A stretch of 52,536 nt of DNA from Chitinispirillum sp. (GTDB lineage: Bacteria > Fibrobacterota > Chitinivibrionia > Chitinivibrionales > Chitinispirillaceae). This document shows, piece by piece, positions 1-8,556 of the stretch. The stretch is taken from assembly GCA_007115975.1 (NCBI GenBank), contig SKJJ01000005.1, forward strand, positions 1 to 52,536, read 5' to 3'. The number at the start of each line of letters is the position of its first letter. The stretch's first letter is position 1. The position numbers and the translations under genes were made by a program. The notes below the pieces were generated by a model, which saw only the letters and a program-made list of their open reading frames with translations, did not search any database and was not told where the DNA came from.

Positions 1-1
1 G

Positions 2-1339
2 CCCATAGAATATTACATTATCTATAACGTCAACAATGGTACAAATCATCAAGATAATCCTGCAATGTATACAGTAGAAACGGAGCGTATCGTTTTTCAG
101 GAAGCATCAAGAACAGGCTATAAGTTTAACGGCTGGTATGAAGATATACACGGGCATACTCCAATAACGGAAATCCCGCAGGGTTCCACCGGTGAAAGAG
201 TCCTCTATGCACGATGGACAGCCAATGAGTATACGGTAACCTTTGATGCTCTGGGTGGGACAACTCCTGATCCGGAAACCAGGCAGGTGGGGTATGGTTT
301 GTATTATATCCTTGCTGAAACTTCAAGATTGGGGTATACCTTCACAGGATGGTTCACGGAACCAATTGGAGGAGTTGAAGTTACAGTGGGAACCCACGTA
401 CATATAACAGGGCCTCAGACACTCTATGCTCAGTGGAGTGAACCTATAGAATATCACATTACCTATAATCTCAACAATGGTACAAATCATCAAGATAATC
501 CTGCAATGTATACGGTAGAATCTGAAACCATTGTTTTTCAACAACCGTCCCGTGCAGATTGGAAATTTGATGACTGGTACATAGATCCTCTCCATAAAGA
601 TAAGGTGACACAGATCCCTTCCGGATCAGCCGGCACGATAAGACTGTATGCAAAGTGGACATGGATTGGATCAGATCCTGTTGATGGGGATGGGAACAGC
701 TACCCAACTGTCCAGATAGGAAATCAGGTTTGGATGGTTGAAAATCTTCGCACTACAAAGTATGCCGATGGAACTGATATCCCTAATGTTACTGATGGTA
801 ATGAATGGGGACGCCTCTCATACGGGGCATATTGTTATTACAGAAATTCCACGGATCAAGACACTGTAAAGCTGTTTGGTGCCTTATATAATTGGTATGT
901 TGTTAATCCCGGCAATTCCCAAAAAATAGCTCCTGAGGGATGGAAAGTACCTTCTAGAGAAGACTGGGCTGTACTTGAGAACTATCTTATCGCCAATGGT
1001 TACAACTGGGATGGGACAACTGAAGGGAATAAGATTGCAAAAGCGCTTGCATCTGATGGCGAAAGGTGGCTATCGAGTAATGAACCAGGCTCCGTAGGTA
1101 ACCAGCAGCAAAGCAACAACAGTACCGGTTTTACTGCTCTTCCAGGGCGCCTCCGCAGCGATACAAACGGTAACTTTTGGGGGTTTGAGAATAACCAGGT
1201 TTACTGGTGGACCAGTACGGAATATAATTCGCAGGGTGCTTACACCCGTTCTATCGGAAATGGCGACGTAGCTTTTAGAGCTACTAAAGGGTATAGCCTT
1301 AAAGAATTTGGGTTTCATATTCGGCTGGTCAGGGATTGA
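2..1339 (+). CDS. InlB-repeat / FISUMP surface protein, 5' end outside window
   Basis: The frame is open from base 2, so the start lies upstream and 445 codons are visible. The visible part has three InlB-type B repeats (Listeria-Bacteroides repeat, Flg_new family), recognisable by GYxFxGWY and LYARW motifs, alternating between a YNxNNGTNH type and a VTFDAxGG type. A FISUMP domain follows from about base 668, with VQIGNQVWMVENL near its start, APEGWKVP in the middle and a terminal IRLVRD. These domains are typical of secreted or surface-anchored proteins of Fibrobacterota and Bacteroidota. The molecular function is unknown; adhesion or substrate contact is a guess. It is a close paralogue of the 8557-12048 protein, with long stretches of near-identical codons, in the same orientation. 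No signal peptide can be seen because the N-terminus is missing. Confidence 0.85.
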   Translation, partial: PIEYYIIYNVNNGTNHQDNPAMYTVETERIVFQEASRTGYKFNGWYEDIHGHTPITEIPQGSTGERVLYARWTANEYTVTFDALGGTTPDPETRQVGYGLYYILAETSRLGYTFTGWFTEPIGGVEVTVGTHVHITGPQTLYAQWSEPIEYHITYNLNNGTNHQDNPAMYTVESETIVFQQPSRADWKFDDWYIDPLHKDKVTQIPSGSAGTIRLYAKWTWIGSDPVDGDGNSYPTVQIGNQVWMVENLRTTKYADGTDIPNVTDGNEWGRLSYGAYCYYRNSTDQDTVKLFGALYNWYVVNPGNSQKIAPEGWKVPSREDWAVLENYLIANGYNWDGTTEGNKIAKALASDGERWLSSNEPGSVGNQQQSNNSTGFTALPGRLRSDTNGNFWGFENNQVYWWTSTEYNSQGAYTRSIGNGDVAFRATKGYSLKEFGFHIRLVRD

Positions 1340-1868
1340 GTGTGGCCAGAGTATAATCTTCCATAAAGGTTTTCCAAGGGGTGCTATTAGAGCTGTGGTT
1401 GAGATAGTGGAACCGACCCAGCGCCAAGGGTAATCAGGTGCACTGCCAAACCCCCCAGCGCTGCAGTCCTCTAAGGAGGGTGGTATGAGCAGTCATGGAA
1501 AAGGGGCGAGCAAAGAAGCGTATTGTGGTAGTCGTAAGTGTGAACGATCGCTTGACAATACCACTATATATGCATTTACGCATTAAATTCATCTCTGAAG
1601 CTGTTTTTTTTCGAAGTAACCTATGCGGCTCCCAACAAACGAAATTGGGTCAACTACTGAGCATTTTTAGGGATCCGGCACTTAAGGGCCAGCCGGTTAT
1701 TACTCTATTTATGGTTCAAAAGAGGGTTGGGATGTGGAAATAGAGGCTACTTTTCCAATCCTGCATGTAGGCTAAAAGCATAAAAAACAAACCTTTGCCA
1801 ACAGTATAGCCATTTAATATTTTGTACAGATAGTAAGAATTCCGCTGAACCTCAAAAGGGGATATTGA
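1340..1868. other. 529-base gap between FISUMP gene and ABC operon
   Basis: No convincing long gene is seen. The stretch holds one short frame with a strong ribosome-binding site (1485-1586, listed separately) and G/C-rich self-complementary segments around 1420-1480. A weak promoter-like pair for the importer operon may lie at 1795-1800 (TTGCCA) and 1818-1823 (TATTTT) with 17-base spacing. Each hexamer has two mismatches to consensus, so this is only suggestive. Confidence 0.4.
1485..1586 (+). CDS. candidate 33-residue small ORF, unknown
   Basis: An ATG at 1485 is preceded by AAGGAGG at 1473-1479 with five bases of spacing, a near-ideal Shine-Dalgarno sequence, and the frame runs 33 codons to TAA. 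The product is basic and Ser/Cys-containing (MSSHGKGASKEAY... with two Cys), with no signal peptide or membrane segment. I do not recognise it. It could be a real small protein, a remnant of a larger decayed gene, or chance. The ribosome-binding site is the only positive evidence. Confidence 0.2.
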   Translation: MSSHGKGASKEAYCGSRKCERSLDNTTIYAFTH

Positions 1869-3671
1869 ATGAAGATCAAAGTGGTATTGCAACTGCTTGT
1901 ACCAATTACCATGTTCCTGAGCCTCAACTCCTGTGGCACATCCGACCATGGCGCTTTCCCGAGAGATGAAACCTTTTATGTTGGAGGTAGTCAGTGGGGA
2001 AGTCCCAACACGTTTAACCCGCTGGCGTGGTGGTCTGCATTTCCCATCATGTCTGGTGGAAATCACAACATCATGTATGAGCATCTGCTTAAATACAATA
2101 TCCTTACCGGTGAGGTTGAGCCACTGCTTGCCTCGCTGCACGAAAGGACAAATGAGTCCGTCTCGGTGGTAATGAATTCTGCTGCAAAATGGAGCGATGG
2201 AGAACCGCTTACATCTACTGATGTCGACTTTACCTACAGAATGAGTCAGCGATATTCTGGTGTGCCATCAGCCTACCTCTGGGATTATCTCACCGATATG
2301 GAGATCGATACTGTTGAGGTGGATCAACAGCAAAAGGAGCGAATTACTTTTATTATGACCGGCGCCAAGAGGCATAATCCTCTCGCGGTGTTAAGCATCT
2401 TGCAGGCAATCCGAATTCTTCCAGCTCATGTATTGCAGAAGCGTTTAGAAGAGTTGGGCGATAGTTTCTCTGCATTGCAGAATGAGAGAATGGATAACAA
2501 CCCTGTTGTTTCCGGTCCATATAATCTGTATAACTATACATCTGAGCGCATTGTGCTAAAGCGCAGGGATGACTACTGGGGAAATGATGCTCTCTACGAC
2601 GGCAAAGAGCCCGCGCCAAGGTATATCATTCACCCTATTCTAAAAGATAATGCTCATTTCAGTCTCGCACTACAGCAGGGTTCTATGGACATTACAAGCT
2701 CCTTTATTCCAAGAATCTGGCGCGGTGAAAGACATGGAGTGCGTACCTGGTATCCGCAGGAGCCATACTATGTTGCCGGTTCCATCCCCACACTCGTAAT
2801 GAATGTTACCCGAAAGCCCCTTTCTGATGTTAATGTCAGAAGGGCAATGGTCCATGCTATTAATTACGCGGATATAGCAGAACTCGCCGTTTCTGGCTAC
2901 AGTGAAGATCTGCAGCCCGGTCTGATTCTCCCCTTTGGAAATGAGGCCAGGTATTTCTCTCAGGAGGATGCCGACAAGTACGGTCGTCTGTTTGATCCAC
3001 AGAAAGCAAAGCAGGTACTTGCTGATGCAGGCTATACATCAGAATTCGATGGCAGAGGACGACTCAGACACATGCTTGATTCAAATGGTGAACCACTCCC
3101 TCCAATCGATATAATGTCACCTGCAGGATGGACCGACTGGGAAGCTATCGTAAGGCTTGCGGTCAGGGATATGAGAGCCGTTGGAATTGATGTGCGCGAA
3201 AGGTTTGTGGATGCATCCATCTACTGGACCTCTCAGCCAAACGGTGATTTCGACATGATAATGCATACACCTGCTGCCGATCTCACTCCTGCTCATCCCC
3301 TTGCTCGATTCGAGGCGGTTATGGCATCAAGGGACTGGGCCCCTATTGGCACCCGTATGAATGAAAATTATGGAAGGTACAATAATCCAAACGCTGAGAA
3401 CTACAACCCTGCTGTTGACAGTCTGTTGAAGTTGATACCGGTTCTCAACGATGAAGAAGAGATTATCCAGGCATACAGGGAACTTAACAAACATTTTATG
3501 AATGATGTCCCTGTCCTTACACTTGTTTATCGTCCTGAGCAGTTTTATCAGTTTAGTATAGCTAACTGGCAGAATTTCCCAACCAGTGACAATCCCTATG
3601 CTCCTCCACAGGTTCCAACGGTAGGCGCGGCAAGGGATATACTGTGGCAATTGACCCTAAATAATAACTAA
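1869..3671 (+). CDS. ABC importer solute-binding lipoprotein, family 5 (Opp/Dpp type)
   Basis: This 600-residue product is the substrate-binding protein of the importer encoded downstream. It has a lipoprotein signal peptide with lipobox LNSC (Cys22), so it should be membrane-anchored outside the inner membrane. The body matches SBP_bac_5: EHLLKYN..., AKWSDGEPLTSTDV near residue 110, then RRAMVHAINY further on. Family 5 proteins bind oligopeptides, but many bind oligosaccharides such as cello- or manno-oligomers. The N-terminal GGSQWGSPNTFNPL segment recalls the sugar-binding members, which I rate possible but unproven. The start is set by AAAAGGGG at 1854-1861 upstream of the ATG. It is first gene of a tight five-gene operon, with the next gene 9 bases downstream. 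Confidence 0.9.
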   Translation: MKIKVVLQLLVPITMFLSLNSCGTSDHGAFPRDETFYVGGSQWGSPNTFNPLAWWSAFPIMSGGNHNIMYEHLLKYNILTGEVEPLLASLHERTNESVSVVMNSAAKWSDGEPLTSTDVDFTYRMSQRYSGVPSAYLWDYLTDMEIDTVEVDQQQKERITFIMTGAKRHNPLAVLSILQAIRILPAHVLQKRLEELGDSFSALQNERMDNNPVVSGPYNLYNYTSERIVLKRRDDYWGNDALYDGKEPAPRYIIHPILKDNAHFSLALQQGSMDITSSFIPRIWRGERHGVRTWYPQEPYYVAGSIPTLVMNVTRKPLSDVNVRRAMVHAINYADIAELAVSGYSEDLQPGLILPFGNEARYFSQEDADKYGRLFDPQKAKQVLADAGYTSEFDGRGRLRHMLDSNGEPLPPIDIMSPAGWTDWEAIVRLAVRDMRAVGIDVRERFVDASIYWTSQPNGDFDMIMHTPAADLTPAHPLARFEAVMASRDWAPIGTRMNENYGRYNNPNAENYNPAVDSLLKLIPVLNDEEEIIQAYRELNKHFMNDVPVLTLVYRPEQFYQFSIANWQNFPTSDNPYAPPQVPTVGAARDILWQLTLNNN

Positions 3672-3680
3672 GGAGAGCAG

Positions 3681-4760
3681 ATGCTCAATAAGTATCCTAC
3701 AATAAAGTATATCCTCCAAAAAGGGCTCTGGTATCTACTGACCCTCTTTGTCGCTGTCTCTATTACGTTCCTTTTGCCCCGCTTGGGAAAGGATCCTTTT
3801 GACATTGTACTGAGCCAGACAACCGCCGGGCTTTCACCTGAAGAGGTGGCCAACAGAGAAGTCGCTTTGCTCACTGATTTCGGTTTGGTTGAATTCGACG
3901 AACATGGCAATGTGCTCAGAGAAGAGCCCCGTGAAGGTGAGCGGTATGGGAGGCCGGTACGCACATCGCTGTTTAAACAGTACATAAGCTACATATCCAT
4001 GGTCATGAGTGGTGACCTGGGAACTTCCATTAGTCAGAACAGGCCGGTGGGTGAAATACTGAGGGAATCAATGGCCTGGACAATTGCACTCCAGCTGCCG
4101 GCTATTGTACTCGGTTGGTTTATTGGCAATATCCTTGGTGCATTGGCTGCCTATAAGAGAGGCGTTTTCGATAAGGTCTTCTTTCCCATGTCGCTTGTCT
4201 CCAATTCTACACCCTTCTTTGTATTTGGTATGGTGCTGGTATACGTCATGGCGGTGGTGATGAACCTCTTTCCTGCATACGGTGGCTACGCCTGGGCGGT
4301 GACTCCGGGATTTAACTGGGCCTTTATCTCCAGTGCCGGGTACCATTACATACTCCCTTTTCTCTCTATCTTCCCTATTATGGCCGGTGGACAGGCTATT
4401 GGGATGCGCTCCATGGGGATCTATGAGCTGGGAACTGATTATATCAAATATTCAAAATATCTTGGCATAAGGGAAAACAAGATCCTGATGTATGTTTTCA
4501 GAAACGCTATTTTACCACAGTTAGCCGGGCTGGCACTCAACCTTGGTGTGATGATCGGTGGAGCACTTATTACCGAAATGATCTTCTCCTATCCCGGTCT
4601 TGGCACGACTCTTCTTGAAGCGGTGCAGTCAAATGACTTCTTTATTATTCAGGGTGGAGCGCTTCTTGTCGCTATAACTGTACTTGTCGCCAATTTCTCT
4701 GTTGACCTATTAATCGGATTCTTTGACCCCCGTGTTAAAGCGGGACGTACAGGGGTATAA
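3681..4760 (+). CDS. ABC importer permease 1 (DppB/OppB family)
   Basis: This 359-residue inner-membrane permease is the first of two subunits forming the translocation channel. Residues 1-35 contain the first membrane helix, followed by a long periplasmic segment characteristic of the DppB branch (about residues 38-130). A cluster of further helices follows, with the EAA-type coupling loop around residues 250-280 (KYLGIRENK... then LPQLAG). The FSYPGLG motif near the C-terminus is typical of this family. It starts with ATG after AAGGAGAG. It is 9 bases after the binding-protein gene and 3 bases before the second permease, so the operon assignment is firm. The substrate follows that of the binding protein. 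Confidence 0.92.
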   Translation: MLNKYPTIKYILQKGLWYLLTLFVAVSITFLLPRLGKDPFDIVLSQTTAGLSPEEVANREVALLTDFGLVEFDEHGNVLREEPREGERYGRPVRTSLFKQYISYISMVMSGDLGTSISQNRPVGEILRESMAWTIALQLPAIVLGWFIGNILGALAAYKRGVFDKVFFPMSLVSNSTPFFVFGMVLVYVMAVVMNLFPAYGGYAWAVTPGFNWAFISSAGYHYILPFLSIFPIMAGGQAIGMRSMGIYELGTDYIKYSKYLGIRENKILMYVFRNAILPQLAGLALNLGVMIGGALITEMIFSYPGLGTTLLEAVQSNDFFIIQGGALLVAITVLVANFSVDLLIGFFDPRVKAGRTGV

Positions 4761-4763
4761 ACT

Positions 4764-5603
4764 ATGAAACTGTTACGTAATCTTCTGAAACAGCCTGCGT
4801 TTATGTTCGGGGCTGGATTGTTTCTGCTGACCATGCTGTTGGCCATTATAGGAAATTTCTTTGTCGATCCCACCACTTTGAACGATACTGTCGGAGGCTC
4901 CTACAACCCTCCTTCAGGCGCTGCTCTGCTTGGAACGGATCATCTGGGCAGAAATATTTTGCCCATGCTCATCTCAGGCTTGGGATCATCACTCTATGTG
5001 GGATTTCTTGCTGGAATAATCGCCACCACTATCGGAACTCTTCTGGGACTGATTGCGGGATTTGTTGGAGGATGGATTGATGATTTCATTAATATGATTA
5101 CCAACCTCTTTTTGGTTATTCCAATCTTTGTGGTTCTTCTGCTGATAAGTTCCGTGATGGAGGATGGGCGTTCGTTGAATCTGATTGCTGTCATTATTGG
5201 CCTCACCGCATGGACATGGACAACGCGTGCTGTTCGAGCACAGTCTTCAAGCCTAAAGAGCAGGGATCACATTTCACTGGCAAGAATCAATGGCGACAGC
5301 ACGCTGAGAATATTGCTTGTCCATATCCTGCCCTATCTTGCATCATATGTGTTTATGGTGTTTATTATTCAGCTTGCCACAGGTATCCTTATGGAAGCAA
5401 GTATCAGTATGATTGGACTGGGACCGCAGGGAGGTATCTCCCTTGGCATTATCCTGAACGAAGCTAACTCAAACAACGCTCTGCTTGACGGTGCCTGGTG
5501 GGCATTTATGCCAGCTGCATTTCTTACAACAATCATCGTGTTTGCACTGTACACATTAAACACTTCAATGGAGGGTGTCTTCAACCCCCGCCTTCGTAAA
5601 TAG
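4764..5603 (+). CDS. ABC importer permease 2 (DppC/OppC family)
   Basis: This 279-residue second permease subunit has an N-terminal helix (FGAGLFLLTMLLAIIG), the LLGTDHLGRNIL motif that marks the DppC/OppC branch near residue 53, and four or five further helices. The EAA loop includes ARINGDSTLRILLVHILP. The C-terminal MEGVFNPRLRK resembles the usual family ending (D-P-R-L-R). It pairs with the preceding permease and couples to the two ATPases that follow. It begins 3 bases after the previous stop and ends 8 bases before the first ATPase gene, consistent with translation from one transcript. Confidence 0.92.
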   Translation: MKLLRNLLKQPAFMFGAGLFLLTMLLAIIGNFFVDPTTLNDTVGGSYNPPSGAALLGTDHLGRNILPMLISGLGSSLYVGFLAGIIATTIGTLLGLIAGFVGGWIDDFINMITNLFLVIPIFVVLLLISSVMEDGRSLNLIAVIIGLTAWTWTTRAVRAQSSSLKSRDHISLARINGDSTLRILLVHILPYLASYVFMVFIIQLATGILMEASISMIGLGPQGGISLGIILNEANSNNALLDGAWWAFMPAAFLTTIIVFALYTLNTSMEGVFNPRLRK

Positions 5604-5611
5604 GAGACATT

Positions 5612-6583
5612 ATGTCTGTATTTGAAGTTAAAGACCTGAGCCTTCACTATCTCACCCGATTCGGCCAGAAAGTACATGCCGTTTCTGGGGTCTCCTTTGC
5701 CATGGAAGAGGGGGAGATACTGGGTATTGCAGGGGAATCCGGCTGTGGAAAGACCACTCTGGTAAGTGGGTGTATGGGATTGTTTATTCCTCCTCTTCAC
5801 CCAACATCCGGTGATGTGTTGGTTGGAGGTGAATCGTTGATGAATAGAACGCCTGAGGATATAAGAGAAAATGTTCTGGCAAAAAAAGTTTCCATGATAC
5901 CTCAGGGTGCCTTTAATGCCCTTAATCCCACCAGAAAATTGAAAAATCTCGCTTTCGATGTTTTGAACAGTCATAAAATTTCCGGTACTAAAAAAGAGCT
6001 CTACCAAATGGTTTCCGACCGATTTGATCTTATTGGTTTGGATTCAAAACGTATACTCAACTCCTACCCTATACAGATGACTGCCGGTGAGCGACAGAGG
6101 TCAGTGATTGGTATCTCTACCATGCTTAACCCAAAAATGGTTATCGCTGATGAACCAACATCCGCTCTCGATGTCTCAACACAAAAGAGAATTATCAAGA
6201 TGATTTTTGACCTTCTTGATAAGAAAATCTTCTCTACTATGATGTTTATCACTCATGAGCTGCCTCTGTTGCGCCATGTCGCTCACAGAATCGCAATCAT
6301 GTATGCCGGCGAGATTGTTGAGATCGGTACCACCGAACAGATCGTATTCGACGGCAGACATCCTTACACAAAAGCCTTGATGAGTTCAACCCTCAGTGCT
6401 GAACCAGGGCAAAAGCAACAGAAACCTATCGCACTCGAAGGTGCACCACCCGATCTTGCAAAGCCCATTACCGGCTGCAGGTTTGCAGACAGGTGCCCTG
6501 TTGCACAAGACGATTGTAAAGATACTAATCAAGAGATCCGTGTAGTCGGGGAAAGACAAGTGAGGTGTAAATATGCCCAATGA
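5612..6583 (+). CDS. ABC importer ATPase 1 (DppD/OppD family)
   Basis: This 323-residue cytoplasmic ATPase has Walker A at residues 41-49 (GESGCGKTT), Q-loop Gln98, Walker B ending in DE at 180-181 and switch His215. The signature motif is non-canonical: MTAGE at 156-160 instead of LSGGQ. The C-terminal oligopeptide/dipeptide extension carries GCRFADRCP and two more Cys. In E. coli DppD a similar Cys-rich extension is reported to hold an iron-sulfur cluster, so the same is plausible here. The last 11 bases overlap the next ATPase gene, suggesting coupled translation. The weak signature implies asymmetric ATP sites in the heterodimer (inference). Confidence 0.92.
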   Translation: MSVFEVKDLSLHYLTRFGQKVHAVSGVSFAMEEGEILGIAGESGCGKTTLVSGCMGLFIPPLHPTSGDVLVGGESLMNRTPEDIRENVLAKKVSMIPQGAFNALNPTRKLKNLAFDVLNSHKISGTKKELYQMVSDRFDLIGLDSKRILNSYPIQMTAGERQRSVIGISTMLNPKMVIADEPTSALDVSTQKRIIKMIFDLLDKKIFSTMMFITHELPLLRHVAHRIAIMYAGEIVEIGTTEQIVFDGRHPYTKALMSSTLSAEPGQKQQKPIALEGAPPDLAKPITGCRFADRCPVAQDDCKDTNQEIRVVGERQVRCKYAQ

Positions 6584-7415
6584 TAATTCTACCAGCTCTG
6601 CAGCACCGCAGGTCCTGGAAAAAGAGGCCCTAACGCAAAACAAAAGTGCTGTTTTTAAAGGGAATAATATCACTTGTACTTTTGGACATGGAAAAAAAAT
6701 GGTCAAGGGAATTGATGATGTTACCTTTGATATTAAACAAGAGGAGATTGTCTCCATTGTTGGCGGTTCAGGATGCGGAAAAAGTGTTTTGGCTAAAACT
6801 ATGTTAGGTCTCATCAAACCAACATCAGGAAAACTTCTCTATAAAAACAGAGAGATTACCGATCCTAAAGTACACTGGCGAGAAGTCCAGGCTGTTTATC
6901 AGGACCCCTTCTCCTGTTTTAATCAGTTCTTTACAATCAGATCACAGCTCAAGGATGCTTTCGGTATCTTCAAAGACAAAATCTCCAATGAAGAGAAGGA
7001 TAGACGTGTCGATGAAGCACTCATGGCTGTTAATATGAAGCCCAATGAAGTTGAAGGGAAGTACCCGTTTGAACTTTCTGGGGGACAAATGCAGCGCATG
7101 CTTCTTGCAAGAATTTTTGCCCTGAAACCACAGGTGCTTATTGCCGATGAACCAACCAGCATGGTTGATGCGTGTGTGAGAGCAAATATTCTTGATTATC
7201 TCATGAAGCTTAAACACGAACTTAAAATGACTATTGTGTTTGTCACTCACGATATCGGGCTCGCATACTACGTTTCTGACAGAATATTTATTATGCATGG
7301 CGGTAAAATCATTGAACAGGGCTCTCCTGATCAGATCGCTCTGAGCCCTAAAAGCCCCCACACCATTGAGCTGCTTGATGATATTCCTGACATCCATAAA
7401 GAGTGGATCAAGTAA
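6573..7415 (+). CDS. ABC importer ATPase 2 (DppF/OppF family)
   Basis: This 280-residue partner ATPase has Walker A at residues 64-71 (GGSGCGKS), Gln110 in the Q-loop, canonical LSGGQ at 168-172, Walker B with DE at 192-193 and His226. It has an extra N-terminal stretch of about 28 polar residues and lacks the long Cys-containing C-terminal extension of its partner, ending shortly after GKIIEQG. It is last in the operon. It overlaps the preceding gene by 11 bases and is followed 25 bases later by a rho-independent terminator. Confidence 0.92.
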   Translation: MPNDNSTSSAAPQVLEKEALTQNKSAVFKGNNITCTFGHGKKMVKGIDDVTFDIKQEEIVSIVGGSGCGKSVLAKTMLGLIKPTSGKLLYKNREITDPKVHWREVQAVYQDPFSCFNQFFTIRSQLKDAFGIFKDKISNEEKDRRVDEALMAVNMKPNEVEGKYPFELSGGQMQRMLLARIFALKPQVLIADEPTSMVDACVRANILDYLMKLKHELKMTIVFVTHDIGLAYYVSDRIFIMHGGKIIEQGSPDQIALSPKSPHTIELLDDIPDIHKEWIK

Positions 7416-7440
7416 AAATAATCTCGTCTTAATGAAACTG

Positions 7441-7476
7441 AAGCCGGGTCCGCTTACGCTGACTCGGCTTTTTTTT
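7441..7476 (+). terminator. rho-independent terminator of the importer operon
   Basis: AAGCCGGGTC at 7441-7450 pairs with GACTCGGCTT at 7461-7470 (nine of ten pairs) around a 10-base loop. The 3' arm runs straight into eight T (7469-7476). It lies 25 bases after the last ATPase stop codon. Confidence 0.85.
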
Positions 7477-7747
7477 CCGGATTTTTACCTCTGGTGTACC
7501 TTGTTTCTCAACTGAACCAATGGAATTTCATTCCCGGTATCTTGCAACCCACTTCTTCAAAACACCATTGCCAATACCTAGGGATTTTTCAACTGCATGG
7601 TGGGTTCTTTTATCTTCAACCACCATTCGAACAGCTTCTCTCTTGAACTCCTCATCATACCTGCGGTTACTCATAGACACACACTCATTTTTAATGAAAA
7701 TAAAAATTTTAGGGAAAATATGTGTCTACTAAAACAGGGTAGGTTCA
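7477..7747 (-). mobile_element. 5'-end remnant of an IS3-family insertion sequence
   Basis: On the minus strand a terminus beginning TGAACCTACCC at 7747 is followed by the start of an orfA-type transposase. IS3-family elements begin with TG, and the end sequence resembles their terminal repeats. Only this end and the helix-turn-helix part of OrfA remain. OrfB, the second terminus and target duplication are absent. The other boundary falls at or next to the importer terminator near 7477. Confidence 0.7.
7479..7674 (-). pseudogene. truncated IS3-family OrfA transposase
   Basis: From the ATG at 7674 the minus strand encodes 48 codons starting MSNRRYDEEFKREAVRMV and continuing through LGIGNGVLKKWVARYRE to a TGA at 7528. 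This is the N-terminal helix-turn-helix of the transposase_8 family that binds the element's ends. After the TGA the same frame continues for about 17 more plausible codons (EKQGTPEVKIRK) before merging with the A/T run of the terminator. The gene therefore carries an in-frame stop and is then truncated. No catalytic DDE partner is present, so it cannot transpose itself. It is too short for usual annotation cut-offs. Confidence 0.75.
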
Positions 7748-7944
7748 TTGCAGGTAAGCTGGCGGTTACGGACAAAGGGCGCTGCAGTGCCACAACAACA
7801 CATCGTTTACCTGAAATTTACGGAAAATAATTTTGCAGTAGCACTAAATGTTGGTGTAGAACTATATAAATGTCAATGCTCTCAGAGCTTTGCTAGAAAA
7901 AACAACAATAATTATTCGATACATTCATCATTTAAGGTAATTAC
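7748..7944. other. upstream region of the csgG-like gene
   Basis: About 200 bases after the IS remnant hold no gene. An AT-rich TATATAAA stretch at 7863-7870 could be part of a promoter for the gene at 7945, but no matching -35 hexamer at a proper distance was found. Confidence 0.3.
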
Positions 7945-8547
7945 ATGCACCGCCTTTTTATCTGTGTGGCTGTTTTTGTTTTTTCTGTCTATTCTGCCAA
8001 CAACCCTGAGACTGCCGCCCTTAACCAGCTTACCGGAAGCGGTATGGAGGAGGGTGGAGCCATAGCCCTTACCAATGCCCTGCGCGGAGAGCTTACACGT
8101 ACCGGTATGTTTGCCATGATGGAGAGGTCCCAGATAAATGAGATCCTTGCAGAACAGGGGTTTCAGCTCTCGGGGGCCTGTGCGGACAATGAATGTGTTG
8201 TGGAGATTGGACAGCTTCTTGCCGTGCGGTCTATGTTTATGGGACATGTGGGCAGAGTGGGAGAAACATTTTCTGTGAGTGTACGCCAAATAGATGTTGA
8301 AAGCGGCAGAGTGATAAAGGATGTAACAGTCAATCGCCGTGGTGATATAGATGATGTGCTAACAGAAGTGATGCCTTCGGTTGCACGGCAGCTTGCAGGC
8401 TTAGAGAAAACGGTTACCAAAAAACGGAGCAGGGTATGGCTGCTTGTGGCTGGCGCCGTCGTTGCCGGTGCGGCGGTACCCGTGGTCTTTTATCTGACCC
8501 GTCAATCGGAATCTGAAGGTAGTAACATGATAGAAGTGGAGTGGTAG
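7945..8547 (+). CDS. CsgG/TolB-like periplasmic protein
   Basis: This 200-residue product has a signal peptide (hydrophobic residues 4-16) followed by one compact domain: LTGSGMEEGGAIALTNAL, then ELTRTGMFAMMERSQ, EQGFQ and GQLLAVRSMFMGHVG. This pattern is the CsgG-like family, which also resembles TolB N-terminal domains. Cys79 and Cys84 flank the usual conserved Cys position. A second hydrophobic segment lies at residues 164-184, leaving a short acidic tail. True CsgG is a lipoprotein pore for curli; this one has no lipobox, so a pore role is not shown. It is 9 bases upstream of the big FISUMP lipoprotein gene, so the two are probably co-transcribed. Confidence 0.75.
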   Translation: MHRLFICVAVFVFSVYSANNPETAALNQLTGSGMEEGGAIALTNALRGELTRTGMFAMMERSQINEILAEQGFQLSGACADNECVVEIGQLLAVRSMFMGHVGRVGETFSVSVRQIDVESGRVIKDVTVNRRGDIDDVLTEVMPSVARQLAGLEKTVTKKRSRVWLLVAGAVVAGAAVPVVFYLTRQSESEGSNMIEVEW

Positions 8548-8556
8548 GGTGGTGCT

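Noticed and set aside
1552-1580. Perfect TTGACA hexamer at 1552-1557
   Set aside because: No -10-like hexamer at 16-18 bases; the nearby TATATA is only 7 bases away.
1495-1743. 82-codon open frame on the plus strand
   Set aside because: No ribosome-binding site, no recognisable motif, and odd composition (IVVVVSV run). Probably chance in the gap.
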